A stretch of 64,000 nt of DNA. It comes from CALSMU01 sp965230225 (lineage in GTDB: Bacteria; Bacteroidota; Bacteroidia; Flavobacteriales_D; Parvicellaceae). The DNA is taken from positions 124,001 through 188,000 of the forward strand of contig CBDDKM010000004.1 of assembly GCA_965230225.1 (NCBI GenBank). The letters are read 5' to 3'. The translations under genes were made by a program, and so were the position numbers. Below are positions 26,190 to 35,206 of the stretch, in pieces. Below the pieces are notes generated by a model that saw nothing but the letters and a program-made list of their open reading frames with translations, was not told the origin of the DNA and ran no database searches. Numbering within the stretch: position 1 is the first letter of the stretch; every line of letters starts with the position of its first letter.

Positions 26190-28271
26190 ATGAAAAGATT
26201 TTCTATCACAATAGTTCTATTGCTGACAAGTGTGTGGGGCATTAGTCAAACGGCCCTTTTAGATCGAGCCAATGAAGCTTATGATGATATGGCCTATTCT
26301 ACAGCTGTGGCATTATTCGAAAGGGTGGCAAAAAAAGATCCATCCGCAGAAGTTTGTCAAAAGTTGGGGTATTCCTATGCAGAGTTGGAAGATTCTGAAA
26401 AAGCAGAGGAATGGTACGCCAGAGCATTAATCCATAAACCTCAAAAACCAGAGCTTATTTACGATTATGCCATGGTGTTGAGGGAAAATAAAAAGTACGA
26501 GGAATCAGAATTATGGATGAAAAAGTACATGGAAAAAAATCCAGATGAAATTCGAACCCTCATGTATCAGAGTAATAACCTAACAGGCAATGGTAAAGAA
26601 GGAACTTTTAAATTAAAACACCTGGAGGATATAAACAGTGAATTTAGCGATTTTGGTGTTTTTCCCTGGGAAGACAAGTTAGTTTTTACTTCTTCCAGAA
26701 ATTCCATTTTACCTCGAAAGGGAACAGATATTAGGCAAGGATCACCTTATTTAAAGACCTACGTTTATGATTCGCTTAGTGGTAACGAAAGAAAAAGGAT
26801 ACTACCTTTTTTATCCGGTCTTAAATTAAAATTTCATCATGGTCCTGTTTTCATTACTAAAGATGGAATATGTTATTTTACTGCTAGTCATGCAAATAAG
26901 GGAAAAGTATTGAGGGATGAACAAGGAATCACTCAATTAAAAATTTTGCAAGCCAATTTAAAAGAAGATAAAGATCCGGAACTAATATCCCTTAATGAAG
27001 AAGGGTACTCCATAGGTCATCCTGCTATTTCTGCCGATGGAAAAAGGTTCTATTTTTCATCTAATATGCCGGGAGGTTTTGGAGGAAGTGATCTATATGT
27101 TTCGATAATAAAAAGCGATGGATCATTTGGTAAGCCCATTAACCTTGGAGCTGTATACAATACAGAGGGAGATGAACTTTTTCCAATGATCTCAGAAAAG
27201 GGAGATTTGTATTTTGCCTCAGATGGACGAGGAGGATTAGGAGGATTGGATTTATTCATTGCTAAAAAAGGAAACTCATTTTTCCTGGCACCTCAAAATT
27301 TGGGGCCTTCCATTAACAGTCACAAAGACGATTTCTCCATGAGGTACATCAACGATACTTCAGGGTACTTTGCTTCTAACAGACCCGGAGGTTTAGGGAT
27401 GGACGATATTTACTCTTTTTCGATCGAAGAGCCGTTTCATACCTGGAAAAAGGTAATCGTAACAGTGGTTGATGAAAACGGAAACCCACTAAATGAGATT
27501 ACTTATCGATTATTAAATTCAGAAGAAAGTACAGTCGAATTATTAACAACAAGCGATGAAGAATTATTCATAGTTAGACCGAATAAGGATTATAGTCTGG
27601 TGGCATCTAAAGATGAGTACGATGATAAAGTGGTTTATTTTTCCTCATCAGGACCTGGAAATGAAATTGTTTTAAATCTAGTATTAGCAGCAGAAAAAAT
27701 AGAACAGGAGATAGTAGCAGATGCACCAATGGAAGATTCTTCTCATGTGGAAGCTGAAATATCACAAGCAGATGATAAAACTCTGGTTGAAACGGTTGTA
27801 GAAAATGTTGTTCCAAAAGAAAGTTCGCACACTACTTCTCCACCGGCTTCCGAAGAAATTATTGCTAAGGGAGAACCAAAGGGGAATGAAGAGCTCGTTT
27901 CTAACGTAACTGTCGAAAAGTTTAATTCCATTTATTTCGATTTTGACCAAAGTAAAGTGCGTTCTGATGCCTTTACGGAGCTCGATAAAATTGTTGATTT
28001 TTTGAAACAAAATGCATCAATTAGAATTGATGTTGTTTCTCATACAGATTCCAGGGGAGATGCCCAATATAACCTTTGGTTGTCTAAAAAAAGAGCTAAG
28101 GCAACTGCCAATTACATCATAAATAAGGTAGGAGATGCTCATAGAGTTAGAAATATAAAAGGGGTTGGCGAAAGTCAACTGCTTAATGGTTGTGATGATG
28201 ATTCTCAATGTTCAGAGGAAGAGCATCAGTTGAATAGAAGAACGGAGTTTATGATTGTTCGTTCCAAATAG
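26190..28271 (+). CDS. OmpA-family protein with TPR and PD40 repeats
   Basis: A 693-residue protein with a signal peptide (TIVLLLTSVWGISQ). Residues about 20-130 form TPR helices (EVCQKLGYSYAELEDSEKAEEWYARAL). Residues about 150-410 hold PD40/WD40-like propeller repeats (ISADGKRFYFSSNMPGGFGGSDLYVS; YFASDGRGGLGGLDLFIA). A carboxypeptidase-regulatory-like segment follows, then a low-complexity Glu/Ser linker and a C-terminal OmpA domain (FDFDQSKVRSDAFTELDKI ... VVSHTDSRG ... LSKKRAKATANYI) that binds peptidoglycan. This is the usual third gene of adhesin/PorP-SprF loci and probably ties the outer-membrane complex to the cell wall. A paralogue lies at 60693. Confidence 0.9.
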   Translation: MKRFSITIVLLLTSVWGISQTALLDRANEAYDDMAYSTAVALFERVAKKDPSAEVCQKLGYSYAELEDSEKAEEWYARALIHKPQKPELIYDYAMVLRENKKYEESELWMKKYMEKNPDEIRTLMYQSNNLTGNGKEGTFKLKHLEDINSEFSDFGVFPWEDKLVFTSSRNSILPRKGTDIRQGSPYLKTYVYDSLSGNERKRILPFLSGLKLKFHHGPVFITKDGICYFTASHANKGKVLRDEQGITQLKILQANLKEDKDPELISLNEEGYSIGHPAISADGKRFYFSSNMPGGFGGSDLYVSIIKSDGSFGKPINLGAVYNTEGDELFPMISEKGDLYFASDGRGGLGGLDLFIAKKGNSFFLAPQNLGPSINSHKDDFSMRYINDTSGYFASNRPGGLGMDDIYSFSIEEPFHTWKKVIVTVVDENGNPLNEITYRLLNSEESTVELLTTSDEELFIVRPNKDYSLVASKDEYDDKVVYFSSSGPGNEIVLNLVLAAEKIEQEIVADAPMEDSSHVEAEISQADDKTLVETVVENVVPKESSHTTSPPASEEIIAKGEPKGNEELVSNVTVEKFNSIYFDFDQSKVRSDAFTELDKIVDFLKQNASIRIDVVSHTDSRGDAQYNLWLSKKRAKATANYIINKVGDAHRVRNIKGVGESQLLNGCDDDSQCSEEEHQLNRRTEFMIVRSK

Positions 28272-28346
28272 TTTTTGGGCTCATTTCATGCGCATTTAAC
28301 TGCCTTCTTCACCCTAATAAATTATTGATTAATTAATTCAAAATTT

Positions 28347-31300
28347 ATGAAATTACTGTTTAAAATAAAGGGCCTAATGCTGGTATTACTTATTTTTATA
28401 AGTAACAGTATTGGTGCATTTACCACTTGTTTATCTGCTTCGGTTAATGGAAGTGGAACATCGTTGGATTTGTATTGGGTGGGCCATTTGGAGAATGGCG
28501 GAAGCGGAAATTGGTCCGACCCCTGTTCCTGGCGTGTAGGAGGAGTCAATGGAACTGAGCGTCCTGCTCAGGGGCCACGACCGGTAGATAATGTATTTTT
28601 TACCGATTTAGGTTTTACAGCTTCTACCAGTACGGTAAATATTAATTCCAATTCCTTTTGTGCCAGTTTAACCATGGATGCCTCTTTTACCAATACTGTG
28701 GTATTTGGTGCAACTAACTCTGGTAGGGTATTAACAGTAGGAAATGGAAGTGTTGGAGGTTTTTCTTTGGCAGATCCTTCCACTTTGGATTTTAATTATA
28801 TCGGACAAATCTTCTTTGTTTGGGATGGATCTCATGACATTGAACTGAATGGGAACGAGTTGAAGTGTCGATTGAATTTCGATAATGCATCCGGGGTATT
28901 TAATTTTACTTCCGGTGCCTGGTTAACCGGTTTTATGAATGCACATTCACCTTTTTATTTGCGTGCAGGAACCATCAATACCAATAATTTTACTTTCGAT
29001 ATTCCTAGTCTCCGTGTAAATTCTGCTGGAGTGATTAATGGAGGAACTTCTATTTTTAATATTTCCGGTGTAACCAATGCATGGGGCTCAAATCCAATTT
29101 ATAGTGTATCCAACAACCTGGATTTGGATGATTGTGTTTTTAATTTGTCTTCCGGAGTTGCTAATCAGCGGATTAGAACGGGAGTAAATGATATGGGAGA
29201 CATGAACCTATTGGGAGAGGATGTAGTATATGCGTTCTATCATCATTTTACCTGTGTAGGAGATGTGGAGCTAGCAGAGAAATCAACTTTTAATACGTCT
29301 ATAGGGGGAGCAGGAGCTACCATAACAGGAGATTTATTATTGAATGGAAGTTCTTCCATACAACTATCTAGTGGAGGATTTTCTGTGGGAAGTTTGAGCC
29401 AGGGGCCAGGAGTTGATTGTGGATCGATCAACACCATTAGAGGATTAAATACATCAAGGATATTGACCTCTTCATCGAATGTTAGCTTACACGATGTCTT
29501 ATTGGAGAATGTAGAAGCCGGAAACAGTGCTTCATCAGGGGGATCAGGATCACTTACTTATTCTGTATCTGGAGCAGTCGATTTAGGAGGAAACAGTTTT
29601 TGGGATTTAACAACGAGTTCGGCTCAGGTACTTCACTGGACTGGAGGAGCTGGAGATAGCTTGTGGTCGAGTGGAGGTAACTGGGATTTAGGCTGTGTTC
29701 CGGGACCTCAGGACTCTGTGGTTTTTGAGAACATGAATGGAGAGGTGGTTAACCTGGATGTAGATGGTTATGTTAATAGTATTCACTGGGTGAGTGATGG
29801 AACCAGTGGAGAGTTTATCTCTCCTTCGGTAAGTGCTCTTAATGTTTATGGCCATTTTACGTTGAATCCCACCATGGATTGGGATTTGACGAGCACAATC
29901 ACCTTTAGGGGAGGGAACCATACGATGGATTTTTCTACCCAAACATTAAATAATCATCTTTTCTTCGAGAATGCAGAGTACACTTTGCTTTCGGATCTTG
30001 ATAACCCAAATGGAATAAGGCAGTTAAGGTTAAGGTGGAGTACGATCCACGCAGTTGGTCGTACCATCGATATAGGTAGGGTACTGGCTTATCAGAGTTC
30101 AACCATCAATGCAGATAATACCACATTTAATATTTATTATGTGCATTCCTGGTATGATTGGCGTGGAGAATTAGTACCTAATTTTACCAATGGGAGTGTG
30201 GTTAATTTTTTACATAATACTCCAAGGATTTATGGAGCAGGCAATGCCAATGTATTGGATATGCCTTCTTTTACTACGGTGGCCGGAAGTCTTTTAAGGG
30301 TTAATCGAAGTGCTTCTAGTTCGATGGAGGTTCATGGAGATGTGACCTTGGGTGGAGGAGCTTACTTCAATGGAACGGCAGCGACACACCTTCTGATGAA
30401 AGATATAACTATTGATGGGGATTTATCTTTTGCAGGAGGAAATACCATTTTGATTGCCGGAGGGACCAATCGTACATTTACTGTAACGGGAGATTTTACG
30501 GCTACAGGAACCGGTTGTCATACCAGTACATTCATTCAAACTGCGGCAGGATCTGGTCAGGTAATGTTTGATGTTCAGGGAACCACTACATTGGATTTTG
30601 TGACTTTAGAGAACCTGGATGCAGATGGGTTTACCTCTCCGGTGGCTTCTAATGTGAATGACTTAGGAGGGAACGATAACTGGGCGACAACTACAGGGAG
30701 TGGTGGAGCGATGACATTTTATTGGAGGGCAGATTTAACAAGTCCTACCACATTTAGTGGTAACTGGTCTGATCCTAACTTTTGGACCACCACCCAAACC
30801 AATACAGTAGGAGATGGAACTTGTGTGCCAACTTCGGCGGATAATGTGGTGTTTGATAATCTTTCTCACGATGGAACAGGGATGACTTCGGTGGCTTTAT
30901 CAGGATCAAATTATTGTCATGATTTTACCGTATCAAACTCCAATGCGAGGTTAACGGGTACAGGGAATTTCTATATATCAGGGAGTTTAGATGCCGATGC
31001 TACCTTTCATTCTTTAGGGGGAGCATTTTCAGGAAACTATAGATTTAATTCAACCGATCCTGCCGGAGAAACCATTTCGGCTGTTAACCGATTACAGGGT
31101 AGTATAATATTTGATAGTGGCGATGGAGATTGGAGTTTAGCCAGTGATATAGAAACGCATTCTCATTTTTCATTTTTGAATGGAAATTTTAATACCAATG
31201 GCCATGATATGTATATACGATTGAACGTAAACATCAGTGGTAATCAGGTGGGGAATTTAGACATGTCTGGGAGTACGATTGATGTTAATATCTGGAGCAT

Positions 31301-33206
31301 GAATGGTATTAGTAATATATCTTTTGTGGCACCTGAATTAATAAAAGTGAGGCATTGGATCAGACCTCGTGATTTGATTTATAATAATGTAGAATCGGCG
31401 GGAACAAGTAATTTCATTATCTATTTTAATACCGGAGGAGTAGGAGCGACGTTTAAGCGGGTAGATATATCCACACCAAACAGTACAATTTTTGGGAGTA
31501 ATACCTTCGATACAATCAATTATGTAGCCTCTGCCGGGGTGACAGGTAATCATAGGTTACAGGCAGGAAAGACTCAGACTTTGACCTCTCCTAATGGGCA
31601 GATTTTTGCTCAGGGTAATCCAAGTGGAGTGTTGTACATCAAGAGTACAGTAACCGGAACGATGGCTACGATTCATAAGGATCATGGAACACAGATGTGT
31701 TGGGATTATGTGGTGTTACAGGATTTAGAGTCATCAGAAGATACAGATGCCACAACGGCAACACCATTTATCTTTGGAGGGGTAAACAATACTACTACCA
31801 ATGTAATAGGGCCACTTTGGGATTTTACAAGAGGGCCATTTATTCATCCAACCGTAGATGCAGGGCCGGATCAGGAGATTTGTAGAAGAGATTCTCTTTA
31901 CATATCCTTCGAACTGGGAGAGTCGGGACCTTACGATATTATTTACTCCGATGGAACTACTAACGATACTATTTTTGGAATTCCACATGGAGTTGGAACC
32001 TATCATCATCAAGTATACCCAACTGCTACAACCACTTATACGATCTTAGAATTATTAGGAGATAACTGCAATAGTAAAATTCCGGGAACCATTATTGGAG
32101 CAACCCAGCAGATTATATTTCCGCCAATCAACAATTTGTCGATAGATGGTGATTCGTCTAATTGTTACTTAAACGATGATAATGACTGGCTCACATTTTT
32201 AGATGATGTTCATAAAAGACCAATTCTCTCCATTAGAGATACACAAGATGGGACAGTATTGGGAACTACTGATGTAACAGTAAGAGTAGATGGAACAGTA
32301 CAAACCTACAACTCGGTACCATACCTTCAAAGACACTTTGGAATTACACCTTCCACCAGTGGAGCAGCAGTTGTTAGGTTCTATATCACTCAATCCGAAT
32401 TGGAAGAATTAAGTATGGAGCATTGTGGTTCTCCATCCTGTTTATCAGTAGGAGATCTGGTGGTAACTAAATTTGATAACGACAACATGGATTTTACGGG
32501 TGCATTAACCTGGCTTAATCCATCTGCCTCCGGTACAGAAACATCCCTAAGCCAGGATATAACAACTACTTCAGATGTTCATTATATAGAAGTACCCGTA
32601 AGCAGTTTCTCTCATTTTCTAATTCATCCAAGTTCCAGTCCATTGCCTATTACTCTGGATTATTTTGAGGCAAAGCCGGATCAAAACAGAGGTTTGGTCA
32701 ATTTAGACTGGAAAACGATTTCGGAGCAAAACAATGACTATTTCGTTGTTGAACGATCCAGAGATGCTATAAACTGGCAAGAATTATTAAAAGTTGATGG
32801 AGCCGGCAATAGCTCATCTCCAATCACCTATCATGAAGAAGATCAAAAACCATTAATCGGATTATCATATTATCGATTAAAACAAGTAGACGAAGATGGC
32901 GAAATTACCTATACAGCTCCTCAGGCTGTTAATTTCTACAAGGATGCTATTTCAAAGCTATTTCCGAATCCGGTATCCAGCGATTTAAACATAGATTATT
33001 ATTCGGTGAGAGAAGGAACAGTAACAATAGAAATCTTAGATGTTCATGGGCAAATAGTGCATCAGTCCAGAAGAGAAGTGTCCAAAAAGAATAATCAACT
33101 TCATCTAAGTTGTGATCATCTAAATAATGGCATCTATATACTGCGAATTAGTTCAGAATACTCAACAGTTCCTACCCAGATGAACTTTGCAATCATTGGT
33201 AAATAA
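28347..33206 (+). CDS. Second giant adhesin (1619 aa), near-twin N-terminus but T9SS type A sorting domain
   Basis: The first 1170 residues repeat the N-terminal part of the 3223-residue adhesin almost without change (GNWSDP modules, beta-helix-like Gly/Asn-rich strands). The signal peptide differs (LLFKIKGLMLVLLIFISNSIGA). After a diverged segment (VDAGPDQEICRRDSLY...) the tandem repeats are absent. In their place are a stretch with CSPSCLSVGDLVVTKFDNDN-like residues and a fibronectin-like module (TLDYFEAKP...VNLDWKTISEQNNDYFVVERS...), common before type A tails. The end (SKLFPNPVSSDLNIDYY ... NNGIYILRIS) is a type A sorting domain, which usually leads to cleavage and lipid/LPS attachment or release. 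It is co-oriented with the preceding genes (75-bp gap). Confidence 0.9.
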   Translation: MKLLFKIKGLMLVLLIFISNSIGAFTTCLSASVNGSGTSLDLYWVGHLENGGSGNWSDPCSWRVGGVNGTERPAQGPRPVDNVFFTDLGFTASTSTVNINSNSFCASLTMDASFTNTVVFGATNSGRVLTVGNGSVGGFSLADPSTLDFNYIGQIFFVWDGSHDIELNGNELKCRLNFDNASGVFNFTSGAWLTGFMNAHSPFYLRAGTINTNNFTFDIPSLRVNSAGVINGGTSIFNISGVTNAWGSNPIYSVSNNLDLDDCVFNLSSGVANQRIRTGVNDMGDMNLLGEDVVYAFYHHFTCVGDVELAEKSTFNTSIGGAGATITGDLLLNGSSSIQLSSGGFSVGSLSQGPGVDCGSINTIRGLNTSRILTSSSNVSLHDVLLENVEAGNSASSGGSGSLTYSVSGAVDLGGNSFWDLTTSSAQVLHWTGGAGDSLWSSGGNWDLGCVPGPQDSVVFENMNGEVVNLDVDGYVNSIHWVSDGTSGEFISPSVSALNVYGHFTLNPTMDWDLTSTITFRGGNHTMDFSTQTLNNHLFFENAEYTLLSDLDNPNGIRQLRLRWSTIHAVGRTIDIGRVLAYQSSTINADNTTFNIYYVHSWYDWRGELVPNFTNGSVVNFLHNTPRIYGAGNANVLDMPSFTTVAGSLLRVNRSASSSMEVHGDVTLGGGAYFNGTAATHLLMKDITIDGDLSFAGGNTILIAGGTNRTFTVTGDFTATGTGCHTSTFIQTAAGSGQVMFDVQGTTTLDFVTLENLDADGFTSPVASNVNDLGGNDNWATTTGSGGAMTFYWRADLTSPTTFSGNWSDPNFWTTTQTNTVGDGTCVPTSADNVVFDNLSHDGTGMTSVALSGSNYCHDFTVSNSNARLTGTGNFYISGSLDADATFHSLGGAFSGNYRFNSTDPAGETISAVNRLQGSIIFDSGDGDWSLASDIETHSHFSFLNGNFNTNGHDMYIRLNVNISGNQVGNLDMSGSTIDVNIWSMNGISNISFVAPELIKVRHWIRPRDLIYNNVESAGTSNFIIYFNTGGVGATFKRVDISTPNSTIFGSNTFDTINYVASAGVTGNHRLQAGKTQTLTSPNGQIFAQGNPSGVLYIKSTVTGTMATIHKDHGTQMCWDYVVLQDLESSEDTDATTATPFIFGGVNNTTTNVIGPLWDFTRGPFIHPTVDAGPDQEICRRDSLYISFELGESGPYDIIYSDGTTNDTIFGIPHGVGTYHHQVYPTATTTYTILELLGDNCNSKIPGTIIGATQQIIFPPINNLSIDGDSSNCYLNDDNDWLTFLDDVHKRPILSIRDTQDGTVLGTTDVTVRVDGTVQTYNSVPYLQRHFGITPSTSGAAVVRFYITQSELEELSMEHCGSPSCLSVGDLVVTKFDNDNMDFTGALTWLNPSASGTETSLSQDITTTSDVHYIEVPVSSFSHFLIHPSSSPLPITLDYFEAKPDQNRGLVNLDWKTISEQNNDYFVVERSRDAINWQELLKVDGAGNSSSPITYHEEDQKPLIGLSYYRLKQVDEDGEITYTAPQAVNFYKDAISKLFPNPVSSDLNIDYYSVREGTVTIEILDVHGQIVHQSRREVSKKNNQLHLSCDHLNNGIYILRISSEYSTVPTQMNFAIIGK
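28416..31846 (+). repeat. Large direct duplication, copy 2 (pairs with 15640-19070)
   Basis: See copy 1. The match begins at GCATTTACCACTTG in the signal-peptide end and fades after the shared GPLWDFTRG coding segment. The flanking signal peptides and C-terminal parts are unrelated in DNA. Confidence 0.85.
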
Positions 33207-33243
33207 TAAAGGAGGATTTTCTAAGGTAAATCAAATAGGTAGA

Positions 33244-34995
33244 ATGCGAAAAACACTATCGGTCATATTAGCAAATTTGTTCTTAATTGCATATACATTC
33301 AATTGTAAGGGCCAGGAATATGTTAAAAATGAACTGGAAGAATTATGGGAAAAGTGCCATCAGTATGATGGAACTAAAGCGAATGATTCAATTTTTTATT
33401 ATGCGGATCAACTAGCTAAAAAGGCAAGTGACCTAAATCATTTTAGATATAAAATGAATGCGATTTCCTATAAGGCTAAGCATTTGATTACTAATATGAA
33501 GGATGTGAAAGGAGGAGAGGCTCTTTTTTTAAATCTGATCGATGAAGCAAAACAAAAAAACGAATTTGATAATCTTTTCATTATTAGGAGCAATTATGCA
33601 ACCCTTAAGAATATAATTGGAGATTATGAAGAAGCCATTAAGTTACAGTTGGAAAACATTAAGCTAGCGGAAGAGAAAAAGTTAACCGATAAACTGTATA
33701 CAGCTTATTTTAGTTTATCTACGCTTTGGGGGTCATTAGGAGATTATTCCAGGGCCGAGGAGTACTTAGCATTATCTGAAAAATATTTGTACAACTGCGA
33801 TGATGTTCGAAAGCTAACACGTCGTAAACTATACGTGCTGGCTGTAAGAGGAGCCTCTAAAATGTATAGTGGTAATTGTTCGGATGCAATAACAGATTTA
33901 AAAAAGGCCAGGGAGTATTGTAGAGCTACTGATTCTTTCATCGAATGTCATTTGATTCAGGCATATCTGGGAAAGTGTTACCTGGAATTAGGAAACCTGG
34001 ATAGTAGTTATTATTACACACGAAATTCAGTCAAATACATCATTTCGCATGATGATAGATTTAACTTTTTATCAGGCGAAATATATGAGGTAACTGGTCA
34101 TTTATATTCTCAATATGGCATTAAGGATACTTCCATCATGCTGTATAAAAAAGCAAATGAAATTTACAATAGAAATAATATTGCTCAGGGTAAAGATACT
34201 TTGTTACGAGCAATAAGTAATTACTATGAAGATCAGGGAGAATACGATTCAGCTTTTCACTATTTAAGCATGTTTCATGAGGTCCACAATACGATGTATA
34301 ACAAAGAACGAGAAAAAGTAATTCAGGGCTATCAAATCAAATACGACAGTGAAAGGGAAGACAATGAGTTATTGCAAGCAAAAATCAGTTTGTATAATAG
34401 TCGTAACAAAAGAGTAGCAGGGCAGATTAATAAAATAAAAATCATAGCGGCGATTTTTTTTATGACGATTTTAGCAGTTATCACCATTACGCTCATTGTT
34501 TATATAAAAAGGGAGGAAAATAAGGTTATTCAGGAAAGCATTCTTGCCAACAAAATTAGAAATGAAAGTTTGCAGAACTCAACTAGTCTTCTCAACGAAG
34601 AATTGACATCATTAAGAAATGAAGTTATGATCAAACGAAAAACCATGATGGAATTGGAAGAAATGTGTGAGGAGTTATCCATTAGTAATAGTGCATTGGT
34701 GGAGTTATTTAATATGAAGATTCTCACTGAAAGTGATTGGCAACATTTTAAAAAGTCATTTATGAATATATATCCTAATTTTTTGTCCTTCGAACCATTT
34801 AAAAAACAGTACTTCACTACCGCCGAAATCAGGCTGTTGATGTTGTCTAAAATTTCTCTGGAAACTAAAGAGATTGCCTACTGTCTTGGAATAACCGATG
34901 GAGGTGTTCGGACCACCAAACATAGGATAGTAAAAAAGCTGAAAGGCCTGGGAGTTAAATCATTTAATGACCTAATGGAAATCTTACCAAACTAA
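33244..34995 (+). CDS. TPR, transmembrane and HTH regulator
   Basis: I choose the ATG at 33244 (583 residues), since it yields a signal peptide (SVILANLFLIAYTFNCKGQ) and avoids overlap with the adhesin. Residues about 25-370 are TPR-like helices (EAIKLQLENIKLAEEKK; YYEDQGEYDSAFHYLSMFHE). A transmembrane helix (IIAAIFFMTILAVITITLIVYI), a coiled coil and a C-terminal LuxR-like HTH follow (FTTAEIRLLMLSKISLETKEIAYCLGITDGGVRTTKHRIVKKL). Such one-component membrane regulators likely sense the periplasm through the TPR part and bind DNA inside. It lies 37 bp after the second adhesin, probably in the same operon, so feedback control of the adhesins is plausible. Confidence 0.82.
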   Translation: MRKTLSVILANLFLIAYTFNCKGQEYVKNELEELWEKCHQYDGTKANDSIFYYADQLAKKASDLNHFRYKMNAISYKAKHLITNMKDVKGGEALFLNLIDEAKQKNEFDNLFIIRSNYATLKNIIGDYEEAIKLQLENIKLAEEKKLTDKLYTAYFSLSTLWGSLGDYSRAEEYLALSEKYLYNCDDVRKLTRRKLYVLAVRGASKMYSGNCSDAITDLKKAREYCRATDSFIECHLIQAYLGKCYLELGNLDSSYYYTRNSVKYIISHDDRFNFLSGEIYEVTGHLYSQYGIKDTSIMLYKKANEIYNRNNIAQGKDTLLRAISNYYEDQGEYDSAFHYLSMFHEVHNTMYNKEREKVIQGYQIKYDSEREDNELLQAKISLYNSRNKRVAGQINKIKIIAAIFFMTILAVITITLIVYIKREENKVIQESILANKIRNESLQNSTSLLNEELTSLRNEVMIKRKTMMELEEMCEELSISNSALVELFNMKILTESDWQHFKKSFMNIYPNFLSFEPFKKQYFTTAEIRLLMLSKISLETKEIAYCLGITDGGVRTTKHRIVKKLKGLGVKSFNDLMEILPN

Positions 34996-35206
34996 GGAAT
35001 AAAAAAAATAAGTTTATGAGCTGTAAAGAAGGTTTTGTCCTTGAATGTGAGTTGTTAGTCCTAAAATAATGATAAATTAATAAGTTAATTAATAGTTTAG
35101 TTGTTGTACCATTAGCCGTTGAAACATTTTACCCTCTTTTTTTCAATCAGGTACTACCCTAAAGACCCAATTGTATATTAATAATTAAAAAAACGTACCT
35201 GACCGT

